Source: Aerococcus sanguinicola | GTDB taxonomy: Bacteria; Bacillota; Bacilli; Lactobacillales; Aerococcaceae | Reading direction: 5' to 3' | Length of the DNA: 64,000 nucleotides | Assembly (NCBI RefSeq): GCF_001543145.1 | Contig: NZ_CP014160.1 | Span: 62,001-126,000, forward strand | Shown here: positions 17,648-27,287 of the stretch, piece by piece | Numbering within the stretch: position 1 is the stretch's first letter | Layout: each line of letters opens with the position of its first letter | Program-made: the position numbers and the translations under genes | Notes under the pieces: generated by a model | Databases searched by the model: none | What the model saw: the letters and a program-made list of their open reading frames with translations, nothing else | Told to the model about the DNA's origin: nothing

Positions 17648-20353
17648 TTGGACCAACAAGAGTCAGGGAAGAAGTATTTCACCATGGATGTTCCCGCCGT
17701 TGAAAATGAATTCCAAACGTCAACGACAGGCTTGACCGATGCCCAAGCCAAAGAACGTCTGGACCAATACGGCCCCAACGAAATCCAAGAAGGTGAAAGT
17801 AAGTCTACTTTCCAAAAGTTTATTGATCAGTTCAAGGACCTCATGATCATTATCCTGCTTATTGCAGCCGTGCTTTCCGTTGTCCTGGAAGGCTATGAGG
17901 GGATGGTCGACGCGATCATTATTCTTGCCGTTGTTATTATTAATGCCATTCTTGGGGTTATCCAAGAGAACAAGGCTGAAGACGCTATTAATTCATTGAA
18001 GGAAATGTCTTCGCCCCAAGCCAATGTCCGCCGTGACGGTGAAATTCGCGCCATTGATTCGCGCGAAATTGTGCCTGGCGACGTTGTTTTACTAGAAGCA
18101 GGGAATGTCGTGCCAGCCGATATGCGCTTGATCGAAAGCAATTCCTTGCAGATTGAAGAAGCGGCCCTTACCGGGGAATCTGTACCTGTTACTAAGAACT
18201 TAGAATTGGTGGACGACACAGCAGCTATCGGGGACCGTAAAAATATGGCCTTCTCCTCCACTAACGTCACTTATGGTCGCGGCGCCGGGATCGTTACTGG
18301 AACCGGTATGAACACAGAAGTCGGCCATATCGCGACCATGCTAGATAATGCCGAAACTAAGAAGACGCCACTCCAGGAAGACCAAGATAAATTATCTAAA
18401 TTCCTTACCGTGGCAATCATTGTTATCGCTGTTATTATCTTTGTGGTTGGTTTAGTCCAAGGCCGCTACTGGGTGGACATGCTCCTAACTGCGATTTCAA
18501 TCGCCGTTGCTGCCCTTCCTGAAGGTCTGCCAGCCATCTCAACCATTATCCTCGCCCTGGGGACACAAAAGATGGCCGACCGCAATGCCCTAGTTCGTAA
18601 ATTACCAGCCGTTGAAACCCTGGGTGGGACTGAAGTTATTTGTTCCGACAAGACCGGTACCCTCACCCAAAATAAGATGACCATTGAAAAGGTCTACTAC
18701 AATGGCCAAATCCATGATGCTAGTGAAGATATTGACTTCGAAGAACCTGTCTTCAAGATCATGAACATGGCGAACGACACCACGGTTTCAGCTGACAAGA
18801 GCCTAGCTGGGGACCCAACCGAGACAGCCATGGTTCAATTCGGGATCGACAAGGGCTTCCAACTCGATGAAGCGCTCCAAGCCCAACCTCGGATTGGTGA
18901 AATCCCATTCGACTCTGAACGTAAGATGTCAACTACTGTTCATCCAAGCTCAGACAAGGCTCAAGGCCAATTCGTTGTCATGACCAAGGGTGCGCCTGAC
19001 GTTATTATTGACAACTGTGACTACTACTATGAAAATGGTCAGATCCACGAAATGACCGAAGCCTACCGTGACAAGCTCTTAACTGCTAACCACGATATGG
19101 CTGTTGAAGCCCTGCGTGTCCTCGCTATGGCCTTCAAGTATATCGACCAAGAAGCCGACGAGTATACGAGTGAAGAACACGAACGTCATTTGGTATATGC
19201 TGGTATGGTCGGTGAAATCGACCCTGAACGTCCAGAAGCTAAGGACGCGATCGCTACCGCTAAGGCGGCTGGTATCCGGACCGTTATGATCACGGGTGAC
19301 CACCAAACAACAGCTGCTGCCATTGCAGAACGTTTAGGTATCATTACTGAAGAACACGATGAATCTGCAGTAACCACTGGGGCCTACCTCGATACCATCG
19401 ATGATAATCAATTAGAACAAGAAGTTGAACAATACTCTGTTTATGCTCGGGTTGCTCCTGAACATAAGGTAAGAATTGTTCGCGCTTGGCAATCTAAGAC
19501 CCATAACAAGGTTGTTGCCATGACCGGTGACGGGGTCAACGATGCCCCATCCCTCAAACAAGCCGACATCGGGATTGGTATGGGGATCACTGGGACAGAA
19601 GTGTCTAAGGGTGCTTCCGACATGGTACTGGCTGACGACAACTTCGCCACCATTGTCCATGCGGTTGAAGAAGGACGTAAAGTCTTCGCTAACATCCAAA
19701 AGGCGGTTCAATACCTCTTATCAGCTAACCTGGGTGAAGTTATGACCCTCTTTATTGCAACCTTTGCTAACTGGACTATCCTGGAGCCGATCCACATTCT
19801 TTGGATTAACTTGGTAACCGACACCTTCCCAGCCATTGCACTTGGTCTGGAAGAAGCGGAACCTGACGTGATGGAACACAGACCGCGTGGCCGCCGAACC
19901 AACCTCCTATCAGGTGGGGTTCTGGAAGGGATCATCTACCAAGGGATCTACGAAGGTGGTATTACCCTCTTCGTTTACTGGTATGCTATCAACAAGATGC
20001 AAGTTGAACATGTCGATGCGGAAGCGATGGCCTTCCTAACCTTGGCCTTTATCCAGCTCGCCCACGCCTTCAACTGTAAGTCTGTTTACCGGTCACTCTT
20101 CTCAGGTAATCCATTTAACAACAAGGCCTTCAACTTGGCCATCCTGGTCTCTGCTGCCATGCTGATCATTACCGTCTTTGTGCCAGGCTTAAACGATGCC
20201 TTCGGTACCATCCACTTGGTTAATGATCCAAATGCCGGTCAAATGTGGACAGTTATCATTGTTGCTGCCCTGTCTATCATTCCTTACGTAGAGATTATCA
20301 AATTCTTCCTACGTCAATCCGGCTATGCAGCCAAGTCAGAAGATCATAAATAA
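17648..20353 (+). CDS. P-type cation ATPase (P2A type), probable Mn2+/Ca2+ exporter
   Basis: A 901-residue cation-transporting P-type ATPase. Visible: N-terminal cation ATPase domain, actuator loop 'EEAALTGESVPVTK' (about 175), membrane motif 'AALPEGLPA' (ion site, about 293), phosphorylation motif 'CSDKTGTLTQNKM' (about 335), nucleotide domain 'MTKGAPD', hinge 'MTGDGVNDAPSLKQADIGIGMG' (about 625) and a C-terminal six-helix domain. Start is TTG at 17648, 9 nt after AGAAGGAGTG. A manganese-type riboswitch precedes it, as in L. lactis yoaB, so manganese export is more likely than calcium pumping. Monocistronic with a terminator at 20387. Confidence 0.93.
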   Translation: MDQQESGKKYFTMDVPAVENEFQTSTTGLTDAQAKERLDQYGPNEIQEGESKSTFQKFIDQFKDLMIIILLIAAVLSVVLEGYEGMVDAIIILAVVIINAILGVIQENKAEDAINSLKEMSSPQANVRRDGEIRAIDSREIVPGDVVLLEAGNVVPADMRLIESNSLQIEEAALTGESVPVTKNLELVDDTAAIGDRKNMAFSSTNVTYGRGAGIVTGTGMNTEVGHIATMLDNAETKKTPLQEDQDKLSKFLTVAIIVIAVIIFVVGLVQGRYWVDMLLTAISIAVAALPEGLPAISTIILALGTQKMADRNALVRKLPAVETLGGTEVICSDKTGTLTQNKMTIEKVYYNGQIHDASEDIDFEEPVFKIMNMANDTTVSADKSLAGDPTETAMVQFGIDKGFQLDEALQAQPRIGEIPFDSERKMSTTVHPSSDKAQGQFVVMTKGAPDVIIDNCDYYYENGQIHEMTEAYRDKLLTANHDMAVEALRVLAMAFKYIDQEADEYTSEEHERHLVYAGMVGEIDPERPEAKDAIATAKAAGIRTVMITGDHQTTAAAIAERLGIITEEHDESAVTTGAYLDTIDDNQLEQEVEQYSVYARVAPEHKVRIVRAWQSKTHNKVVAMTGDGVNDAPSLKQADIGIGMGITGTEVSKGASDMVLADDNFATIVHAVEEGRKVFANIQKAVQYLLSANLGEVMTLFIATFANWTILEPIHILWINLVTDTFPAIALGLEEAEPDVMEHRPRGRRTNLLSGGVLEGIIYQGIYEGGITLFVYWYAINKMQVEHVDAEAMAFLTLAFIQLAHAFNCKSVYRSLFSGNPFNNKAFNLAILVSAAMLIITVFVPGLNDAFGTIHLVNDPNAGQMWTVIIVAALSIIPYVEIIKFFLRQSGYAAKSEDHK

Positions 20354-20386
20354 GAAGCAAAGCCTTTGAATTGGCTTAAGCAAAAA

Positions 20387-20426
20387 ACAGAGCCTCCTGT
20401 CCAAAAGACGGGAAGCTCTGTTTTTG
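20387..20426 (+). terminator. Terminator after the P-type ATPase
   Basis: ACAGAGC (20387-20393) pairs with GCTCTGT (20415-20421), with an inner CCTCCTGTC/GACGGG stretch and a TTTTT tail. Confidence 0.8.
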
Positions 20427-20441
20427 TGTTGTAGAGATCAA

Positions 20442-21128
20442 TTAAATAAAGAGATCCAAAATATCGGCCAGAGACTTTCCAAAGATGGTCTTCCCTTCCT
20501 CTGCTTCGGCCTGCTGAAGGGCCTCTTGGCGGTAGCCATTGCTATGGAAGTGGATGGTCTGGTCTTCATGAGTTCTCTCTTCTTCTTTCGCTGGCTGCTT
20601 ATCTGCTGTCTCTGGCAATCTTTCTAAATAGGCATAGGAGAAACAATACTTAGCCGGAAGGACGGCTTGGGACTGACCATGGTTGTCATAGCAGCGAAAT
20701 TCCAAGTCCCCCTGGTCATTATAGCGATAGGCGTAGGCCAGAAGCCAGTGGTTACCATAGGGAGACCCTAGGAGACCTGCTGTTCCCACAATAAAGGGTC
20801 CATAACCTGCAGCCATTAAGTCAGGGACTTTAACTTCTGAAAAGAGGCCGACCTTGACCCGGTAGCCCTGGGGTCCCAAGAGACTGTCTAAGCCCGAATA
20901 AATATTCCAAATAAAGGTGCCCTTGTGTAAGTGCTTGTCATCGACTAACTCTTGGCTGGCCCCGAGTAAGCGGCCAGGATCCAAGGCCCGTCCCGTATCA
21001 GCCAGGACACGGTCATGGACTAAGGCAGCAGTGACATAGGACCCACAGATTCCAGGCTCCTCGCGGTTAATCCAACTTCTATATTTTGCAAAGCGGTCTG
21101 CTGGCAGACCCTGCCATTGTTCAACCAT
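20442..21128 (-). CDS. C39-like cysteine peptidase family protein (candidate)
   Basis: A 228-residue cytoplasmic protein without signal peptide. It looks like a papain-fold C39-type domain: 'EPGICGSYVTAALVHD' (about residue 25, putative nucleophile Cys), 'GSPYGNHWLLAYAYRY' (about 125, putative His) and 'FRCYDNHGQ' (about 150, putative Asp/Asn). The C-terminus after about 180 is hydrophilic and charged. Substrate unknown; without a nearby peptide or secretion system it is not obviously a bacteriocin leader peptidase. Monocistronic, convergent with the ATPase. Confidence 0.55.
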   Translation of the reverse strand: MVEQWQGLPADRFAKYRSWINREEPGICGSYVTAALVHDRVLADTGRALDPGRLLGASQELVDDKHLHKGTFIWNIYSGLDSLLGPQGYRVKVGLFSEVKVPDLMAAGYGPFIVGTAGLLGSPYGNHWLLAYAYRYNDQGDLEFRCYDNHGQSQAVLPAKYCFSYAYLERLPETADKQPAKEEERTHEDQTIHFHSNGYRQEALQQAEAEEGKTIFGKSLADILDLFI

Positions 21129-21204
21129 TCATTTCCCTCCATATTGCGAATATCATATCCCTATTCTACCATTCTTACTTGCCTTTGTCAGAAGATGAGG
21201 ATTG

Positions 21205-21235
21205 GAGGCTGGAACAAAATCTCCAGCCTCTTTTT
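21205..21235. terminator. GAGGCTGG-type hairpin
   Basis: GGAGGCTGG-aacaaaatct-CCAGCCTC followed by TTTTT. No plus-strand gene ends here. The same kind of hairpin (GAGGYTGGGA...) occurs at 55256-55283 and 56612-56660, so it is a recurring intergenic terminator-like motif. Confidence 0.5.
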
Positions 21236-21252
21236 AACCAACAAAACTTTTT

Positions 21253-21286
21253 CAAAAGTCAGGCCTGAATGACTTTTGTCACACTC
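21253..21286 (+). repeat. Truncated hairpin-cassette remnant
   Basis: A perfect stem CAAAAGTCA / TGACTTTTG with the 8-nt loop GGCCTGAA, directly followed by TCACACTC. It retains the outer stem and 3' end of the diverged cassette at 58157-58270 (same 'CAGGCCTGA' and 'GACTTTTGTCACACTC' strings) but lacks the upper domain. It lies upstream of the polymerase gene at 21376. Confidence 0.55.
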
Positions 21287-21375
21287 GCTTGATTTTAGAA
21301 ATTCTTTGTACTTCTCTAGCTATAACGTGGTATCATAATAACTAATGATAAGTTATAAAGGAGGAGGTGATTCGC

Positions 21376-22572
21376 ATGAAGACCCTCTCAAGCGATCGTT
21401 TACCCTGGGACCTGCAAGCCCTGCTCTTAATGATCTTATTAATCAGCAACTTCTTCCCCTTCTATATTACGGTCACCGTGATGACGGTCATCTTTATTAT
21501 TTTAGGGGTCTGCGGGCTTTTCCGCCCCAGCTTTACGGATAATAGTGGGGTGATGGCAGCCTTTTGGATATTTATCGCTTACAATATTAGCATTTCCCTC
21601 GTCTATCAAAACTGGTTGGGTGTCCTCATATCTTTTGGCTTCGCTATCTACTTAATCTTTTTCAAGTATTATTTTGATGCCATCAAGCCTTATTTTGTGG
21701 AAGACTTGATCAATATCAGCCTTATCGCTAGTTTTATTCTTTTTATTTTTGCCCTGCTCGAGCACTTTCAGTTCATCCAGGAATGGGACTATACCTTTAT
21801 TTCCGAGGCTATGGGCAAGCAGCATGCAGACCGGGTCGAAGCGACTTTTTTTAATCCGAATTACTATGCTATGATGCTTGAATTCTTCATCATTATTGGC
21901 CTCTACAAGTTGACGCGGACCAAGAAATTGCGAAAGAAATTAGCCTTCGCCTTCATTACCCTCTGTAATCTGTCCGCTATCTTCTTTACTGGAGCTAGGA
22001 CTAGCTTTATGGTCGTTATCGGATCAATCGTCGTCTTCTACTATGTTTACGGCTACCACAAACAGGCCCTGGTCAGCTTAGGGCTGATGGGGCTAGGCGT
22101 TCTCGGTCTAATGGTGACCGACCTCTTCCCCCGCATGGACTCCCTATCTTGGGCCTTGGGGGACCGGATCCATATCTGGCAGACAGCCTTGCGAGCGCTC
22201 CGCCACAACTATCTCTTTGGTCAGGGACCCTTGACCTACTTGCAGGTCTGGAACGAATATCCGGGGGGAAAATCAACCATCCATTCCCACAGCATCTACC
22301 TGGACCCCCTCCTCAGCTATGGGATTGTCGGCTGCAGCATCCTCTTTCTCCCCTTCTACCGCTTTGCTAGCTTGATTAATACCATGAGAAAGTATCCTGC
22401 TCTTCGCTTGCGCTTGGCCCTGATCTGTTCTTTTATTTCCATTGTCCTCCTCCACGGTCTCCTGGACCTGACGATCTTTTGGATCCAGACCAGCTTCCTC
22501 TTCCTTATCATTGTCCTACCGATTAAGAATATGATTCAAGAAGCCGAAGCCGGACTCTATCCCGAAAAATAA
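21376..22572 (+). CDS. O-antigen ligase/polymerase-like membrane protein (Wzy family)
   Basis: A 398-residue polytopic membrane protein with about 10-12 hydrophobic segments and the Wzy_C-type loop 'GDRIHIWQTALRALRHNYLFG' (about 260) followed by 'IHSHSIYLDPLLSYGIVG' (about 305), diagnostic for O-antigen ligases and polysaccharide polymerases. In Gram-positives such proteins polymerise or attach capsule, exopolysaccharide or glycan repeat units. The ATG at 21376 is chosen over an upstream ATG since GAGGAGGTGA lies 6-15 nt before it. There is no glycan gene cluster around it, so it is an orphan and its glycan is unknown. Confidence 0.8.
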   Translation: MKTLSSDRLPWDLQALLLMILLISNFFPFYITVTVMTVIFIILGVCGLFRPSFTDNSGVMAAFWIFIAYNISISLVYQNWLGVLISFGFAIYLIFFKYYFDAIKPYFVEDLINISLIASFILFIFALLEHFQFIQEWDYTFISEAMGKQHADRVEATFFNPNYYAMMLEFFIIIGLYKLTRTKKLRKKLAFAFITLCNLSAIFFTGARTSFMVVIGSIVVFYYVYGYHKQALVSLGLMGLGVLGLMVTDLFPRMDSLSWALGDRIHIWQTALRALRHNYLFGQGPLTYLQVWNEYPGGKSTIHSHSIYLDPLLSYGIVGCSILFLPFYRFASLINTMRKYPALRLRLALICSFISIVLLHGLLDLTIFWIQTSFLFLIIVLPIKNMIQEAEAGLYPEK

Positions 22573-22575
22573 AAA

Positions 22576-22622
22576 AGAAGCCTTGACCCTTTCAGTCCAA
22601 CTGATTGGTCAAGGCTTCTTTT
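22576..22622. terminator. Bidirectional terminator between polymerase gene and argS
   Basis: AAGAAGCCTTGACC and GGTCAAGGCTTCTT form a 14-bp stem with A and T runs on either side. Confidence 0.85.
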
Positions 22623-22659
22623 AATATGATCATTGATTGCTCAAGTTATTAGCCCTGTC

Positions 22660-24351
22660 CTACATTTCATGCGGTGCAGCGACACCGAGCAGGTTCAAGG
22701 CGGCTTCTAAAACAACCGTCGTTGCTTTAACGAGGGCTAAACGTGACTCTAAGCCTTCATCCTCTTCAAGGATACGGTTGTGGGCATAGTAGCGGTTAAA
22801 GTTCTGAGCGAGGTTGATCGCATACTTAGCAATCACGCTTGGCTCATAGTGACGGTAGGCCTTTTCAATGGTTTCTGGGAAGTCATTTAAGGCCTTGATA
22901 ATGGTATAGGCTTCTGGGTCTTCCAAGCTATAGTCAGCCGCCAGGTCAAGCTCGCGACCTGACTTGCGCAAGATGGAATGCGCCCGAGCATTGGCGTATT
23001 GGACATAAGGCCCGGTCTCCCCTTCAAACTGGACAATTTCACTGAGTTTGAAGTCAAAGTTATTCATCCGGTCATTCTTCAGGTCGTGGAAGATGACAGC
23101 ACCGACCCCAACTTGGTGGGCAACCTGGTCTTTATTGGCTAAGTCTGGATTCTTTTCTTCAATTTGTGCTTCCGCTAGGCGGATGGCTTCATTGAGGGCC
23201 TCCTCGAGAAGGACAACTTTACCTTTACGGGTGGAGAGCTTCTTCCCATCCTTGGTCACCAGACCGAACGGAATATGGTGGATGTCATCGTACCAGTCGT
23301 AACCCATTTCTTTGAGGACCGCCTTCAATTGCTTGAAGTGGATGCTTTGCTCATTACCCACCACATAGAGGGACTGAGCAAAGTCATAGTGATCCTTGCG
23401 GTAGAGGGCAGCGGCCAGGTCGCGGGTCATATAGAGGGTCGCTCCATCTGACTTTTTGACTAAGGCAGGGATCAGGTCATACTTGTCTAAGTCAACAATC
23501 GTCGCCCCATTATCGACCTTGAGCAGGTCCTTTTCTTCCAAGAGGTCGATGACCCGGTCCATCTTGTCATTGTAGAAGGCTTCGCCCTTGTCGGAATCGA
23601 ATTCAATGCCTAACATGGCATAGATGCGGTTGAATTCTTTGAGGGACTCGCTTCTAAACCAACGCCAGAGGGCTAATTCTTCTTCCGAACCTTCTTCCAA
23701 GGCCTTGAAAGCTTGGCGGCCCTTGTCGTTTAAGCTCTCATCTTTCTCGGCTTCTTCGTGGAACTTCACGTAGAGGCGTAAAAGTTCTTGGATTGGATTC
23801 GCCCGGACTTCTTCTTCTGTTCCCCATAAGCGATAGGCAACGATTAATTTCCCGAACTGCGTCCCCCAGTCGCCCAGGTGGTTGATCCGAATGGGGTTAA
23901 AGCCGACCTTGGCCAAAATATTCCCAATCGCATTCCCAATCACCGTAGAACGCAGGTGGCCCATGGACATGGGTTTTGCAATATTCGGGCTAGACATATC
24001 GATGGTGACATTGCCGCCGTGGCCTAAGTCCTGTTGGCCGTAATCTGACCCCTGGCTGAGAATTTCTTTTAAGACTTGCTTAGACACTTGGTCCGGCTTG
24101 AGGAAGAAATTCAAGTAAGGACCCACTGCTTCAACCTTGTCTAAAGCAGGATCATTTATCTCAGCTGCGAGTTCTTGAGCAATGGCTTGGGGTGCCTTGC
24201 GCAAGGCCTTGGCTAAGAGGAAGCAGGGAAAGGCAATATCGCCGTGGTCACTATGCTTAGGAGTTTCGAGGGCAGCTTCGATCTGATCCACATCCAAGTG
24301 GTCAGAAACTGACTCATAAATCACTTCGGCAACATGATGTTTTAAATCCAT
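22660..24351 (-). CDS. argS: Arginyl-tRNA synthetase
   Basis: A 563-residue class I aminoacyl-tRNA synthetase charging tRNA-Arg. The N-terminal Add-1 domain is followed by the HIGH-type signature in '[22 protein letters not shown]' (about residue 120), a KMSKS-like '[12 protein letters not shown]' (about 370) and the DALR anticodon-binding domain at the C-terminus ending '[10 protein letters not shown]'. The frame continues 35 codons upstream into the pepO end, but ATG at 24351 with AGGAG 7 nt before it gives the conserved start '[12 protein letters not shown]' and normal length. No T-box leader was found. Confidence 0.95.
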   Translation of the reverse strand: MDLKHHVAEVIYESVSDHLDVDQIEAALETPKHSDHGDIAFPCFLLAKALRKAPQAIAQELAAEINDPALDKVEAVGPYLNFFLKPDQVSKQVLKEILSQGSDYGQQDLGHGGNVTIDMSSPNIAKPMSMGHLRSTVIGNAIGNILAKVGFNPIRINHLGDWGTQFGKLIVAYRLWGTEEEVRANPIQELLRLYVKFHEEAEKDESLNDKGRQAFKALEEGSEEELALWRWFRSESLKEFNRIYAMLGIEFDSDKGEAFYNDKMDRVIDLLEEKDLLKVDNGATIVDLDKYDLIPALVKKSDGATLYMTRDLAAALYRKDHYDFAQSLYVVGNEQSIHFKQLKAVLKEMGYDWYDDIHHIPFGLVTKDGKKLSTRKGKVVLLEEALNEAIRLAEAQIEEKNPDLANKDQVAHQVGVGAVIFHDLKNDRMNNFDFKLSEIVQFEGETGPYVQYANARAHSILRKSGRELDLAADYSLEDPEAYTIIKALNDFPETIEKAYRHYEPSVIAKYAINLAQNFNRYYAHNRILEEDEGLESRLALVKATTVVLEAALNLLGVAAPHEM

Positions 24352-24439
24352 AACACAACTCCTTGTCTTTTTGGGTGCGGATTTGAGCACCTCTTTCATC
24401 TTAACTATTTTAGCATAGAATCTTCTATACTTATAGCAC

Positions 24440-26338
24440 CTACCAAACCACCACACGATTTTCTTTAGCTAGGTACATGGGATCGCCCTCCTGGATGCCA
24501 AAGCAAGTATGGAAAGCGTCGATATTCTTGACTTGGACATTAGCTCTCAGTGGACTTGGGGCATGGACGTCCATATTGAGCAGCAATTGCTTGTATTGGT
24601 CCCGAGCTTTTTGGCACCAGATCCTTGCCCAATTAATGAAGAAGGCTTCTAAGTCATAATCTTTCTCGTGCTGGCAGGCCTCAAGAGCCGCTTGGAGACC
24701 GCCGGCATCGGCAATATTTTCAGAAACCGTCATCCGCCCATTCACTTGTCCTCCAGCAAAAGGCAAGCCGTCGAATTGGTCGACCATTTCTTCCGCTTTA
24801 GCAGAAAAGACCTCATAATCTTGCTCTTGCCACCAATTGGTCATATTCCCTTTTTCATCGAATTGGGCCCCATTGTTGTCGAAGGCGTGGGATATTTCAT
24901 GGGCAATCACGGCTCCAATCCCCCCATAGTTCTGGCTCCGGCTCTGGTCAATGGCATAGAAGGGCGCCTGTAAGATAGCCGCAGGGAAGCAGATATGGTT
25001 GAAACTTGGATTGTAGTAGGCATTGACCGTCGCTGGTGACATCCCCCACTCGGTCCGGTCAACCTCTTGGCCATAACGTCCCAATCGGTCAGCAATCTTT
25101 ATCCGGCTGAAGACTTGGAGGTTGCCGTAGAAGCTGAGCTCAGGGTCTACCTTGAATTTGCTGTAGATGTCAGGATAAGTATCCGGATAGCCGACCAAGA
25201 TATCGATGGCGTCGAGCTTGACAATGGCCTTGTCAATGGTTTCAGGGCTCAACCAATCGTTAGCTTCTAAGCGTTTCTTGTAAACTTCAATCATTTCCAC
25301 AACCATTTGGCGGACATCTTCACGGGCTTGGGAACCAAAATGCTTCTTCCCGTAATAGAGCCCGATGACTTGGTCAAACATGGCTGTACTTGCATAGAAG
25401 GCTTGTTTCTCCTTGGATAGGGTCTCAGGATTACCGGACAGGGCCAGGCTGTACTGGCTGCCGATCTGGCGCATTTCTTCACTGAGGCAATTCGACGCCG
25501 CATTGACCACTTGGACGAGCAGCCAAGCTTTCATTTGGTCGAAGGAATCGGCATTAACAAGCTCATCAAAATGCTCAAAGAAGACTGGCTGGGTCACAAT
25601 CACCTGGTCCGGCACTTGACCTAAGAGGGCTTCAAAGTAAGCTTTAAAATCAAAGCTAGCCGAATAAGCTTGCACCTGGTCCATCGTTCGTGGGTTATAG
25701 AGCTTAGGATAGTCCGCTAATTCCTCATTGCTCTTCATATACTGGGCCAAGGAGCGGTCAAAGGCCAAGGCACGAGCGGTGACTTGGTCCGCTTGACCGA
25801 TCCCACAATAGCTCAATAATTCCTCGGACTGCTTGGCATAGACAGCTAGTAAGCTTTGGCCCGCTTCGTTTCCTTCTTCATAATAGGTCGTGTCTGGCAA
25901 GACCAAGCCAGGAGTATCCAGGTAGAGGGTATAGTGGTCGGTATCCTTCATATCCGCTTCCACACTGATCGCAAAGGGCAGGTCATTATTCTTAAGGGTC
26001 CAGTCTTTTGCAAAGGTCTGTAAGTCAGCCAAGTTCTCCAAGGCTTTGACTTGGTCAATTTCTTCTTCTAAGGGCTGACTCCCTTGAGCTTCGCGCCCCT
26101 CGAAATCGAGGGCCTTATTGTAATAGGCCACGAATTCTTCCAATTCTGGCTGGTCCAAGGCTATCTTGCCCTCGCGCATGGCTTGGCTTTCTTCTAATAA
26201 GAGGTCTTCCATCCGGTCTCTTAAACTGGTAAAACCGCCTGTAGCTGGCTTATCAGCAGGAATCTCCGCTTGGGCTAGCCAGTCTCCATTAACTGCTAGG
26301 TAAAGGTCATCTTTAATCGAATCGTAATCGATAGTCAT
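24440..26338 (-). CDS. pepO: M13 family zinc endopeptidase (PepO-like)
   Basis: A 632-residue neprilysin-type oligoendopeptidase. Zinc ligands are in '[21 protein letters not shown]' (HExxH, about 485) and '[12 protein letters not shown]' (ExxxD, about 545). The C-terminus carries a short conserved Trp ending ('NRVVVW'). No signal peptide or membrane anchor, as in lactic acid bacterial PepO, so it is a cytoplasmic oligopeptidase. Length is typical (about 630). Followed 88 nt later by argS on the same strand. Confidence 0.93.
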   Translation of the reverse strand: MTIDYDSIKDDLYLAVNGDWLAQAEIPADKPATGGFTSLRDRMEDLLLEESQAMREGKIALDQPELEEFVAYYNKALDFEGREAQGSQPLEEEIDQVKALENLADLQTFAKDWTLKNNDLPFAISVEADMKDTDHYTLYLDTPGLVLPDTTYYEEGNEAGQSLLAVYAKQSEELLSYCGIGQADQVTARALAFDRSLAQYMKSNEELADYPKLYNPRTMDQVQAYSASFDFKAYFEALLGQVPDQVIVTQPVFFEHFDELVNADSFDQMKAWLLVQVVNAASNCLSEEMRQIGSQYSLALSGNPETLSKEKQAFYASTAMFDQVIGLYYGKKHFGSQAREDVRQMVVEMIEVYKKRLEANDWLSPETIDKAIVKLDAIDILVGYPDTYPDIYSKFKVDPELSFYGNLQVFSRIKIADRLGRYGQEVDRTEWGMSPATVNAYYNPSFNHICFPAAILQAPFYAIDQSRSQNYGGIGAVIAHEISHAFDNNGAQFDEKGNMTNWWQEQDYEVFSAKAEEMVDQFDGLPFAGGQVNGRMTVSENIADAGGLQAALEACQHEKDYDLEAFFINWARIWCQKARDQYKQLLLNMDVHAPSPLRANVQVKNIDAFHTCFGIQEGDPMYLAKENRVVVW

Positions 26339-26577
26339 TATCGCTCTCCCTCTCCATATAGTCTGTACCCTCTATTTTAACATACGGACTCGGCCCCTGA
26401 CCTTTTAAAGTTTACTAAAAAGCAGTTTTACTCACTTTTGCTAGCTAGTAACTAGTGCCTATGATAAAAATATTATCCACTTCAACCTGTGAATTTATTT
26501 ACAAATACTTGTAAACGCATACATTTATAGGTACAATTAATAAAGGAAAGTCACTGTAGAGCTAGGAGGAAATTTAC

Positions 26578-26865
26578 ATGTCCAAAGAACTGATCACTTT
26601 CTTAGAATACGAGTACCGGGTCCAGCCCGGCCAATATTTCCAATTTGATTATTCCTTTACTGAGGATTATTTAATTCGCAATGTCATTATTGACCAGGAT
26701 GATGTCTTCACTAAATTGTTAACCATCTATCCGATTAACGAGACCCGCGATTTCGTTATGTACATGGAGCAGAACCAAGAAGGCTCACTCTACCGAACCA
26801 ATTATTCCCTCAAATTAAAGGAAAATTCAGACGTCTATGAAGCCATCCTGCCCAATTTTAATTAA
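26578..26865 (+). CDS. Hypothetical protein, 95 residues
   Basis: Not recognised. A soluble acidic protein rich in aromatic residues ('YEYRVQPGQYFQFDYSF', 'FVMYMEQNQEGSLYRTNYSLKL') with alternating hydrophobic residues suggesting beta structure. The ATG has an AGGAGG about 8 nt upstream, and a strong terminator follows directly at 26869, so it is very probably a real, monocistronic gene. No membrane segment, cysteine pair or catalytic motif is visible. Confidence 0.7.
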   Translation: MSKELITFLEYEYRVQPGQYFQFDYSFTEDYLIRNVIIDQDDVFTKLLTIYPINETRDFVMYMEQNQEGSLYRTNYSLKLKENSDVYEAILPNFN

Positions 26866-26868
26866 GCA

Positions 26869-26908
26869 AAAAGCAGCAAAGTCTCCCACTAAACTTTGCT
26901 GCTTTTTT
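26869..26908. terminator. Bidirectional terminator
   Basis: AAAAGCAGCAAAG (26869-26881) pairs with CTTTGCTGCTTTT (26894-26906); it overlaps the stop codon of the convergent HTH gene. Confidence 0.85.
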
Positions 26909-27107
26909 ATTTGATTTCTAATTGGTCCGGATGAATATTTAAAACCTCTGCTATTTTTAATACATTAGCATAAGAGGCATGGTAGAGATTATTGGGGTCT
27001 TTCTCATAATTGGCAATGGTCCTGGTCGTAATATGCACAGCCTGAGCCAATTGTTCCTGGGTCATTCCCCTACTCTTGCGCCAATCTCCTAAATATTTTC
27101 TTTTCAT
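26907..27107 (-). CDS. Small XRE-family HTH regulator
   Basis: A 66-residue protein consisting of one Cro/CI-type helix-turn-helix: 'DWRKSRGMTQEQLAQAVHITTRTIANYEKDP' (about residues 7-37) then two more helices. The frame is open 16 codons further, but ATG 27107 has AGGAGG 7 nt upstream and starts at 'MKRKYLGDW'. It is divergent from another XRE regulator at 27288, separated by about 180 bp with repeated CATATGA motifs, a cI/cro-like layout. Targets unknown; autoregulation or mutual control is likely but inferred. Confidence 0.8.
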   Translation of the reverse strand: MKRKYLGDWRKSRGMTQEQLAQAVHITTRTIANYEKDPNNLYHASYANVLKIAEVLNIHPDQLEIK

Positions 27108-27287
27108 AGCAAGCCTCCTCATATGAATTATATAGTTAGGGTATATGTAAGTCAAATTTATATGCCTAAAATTCTAAAATATCGAATTATAATTCTAATA
27201 AGTAGAAACGAAATAAATTTCATGAATTTAGTTTCATTATTCATATGAACGTGCTATGATTAATATAAATACTAAGGAGGGTTGCCT
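27108..27287. promoter_or_regulatory. Divergent promoter/operator region between two XRE regulators
   Basis: AT-rich. CATATGAA occurs at 27119-27126 and TTCATATGAA at 27239-27248, with TTCATGAA between (27221-27228), candidate palindromic operators placed symmetrically near both start sites. TATGAT at 27255-27260 could be the -10 for the plus-strand gene. Confidence 0.4.

Noticed and set aside
24352..24456. Longer argS start (598 residues)
   Set aside because: The additional residues precede a strong ribosome binding site, overlap pepO and are not part of the ArgS family N-terminus.
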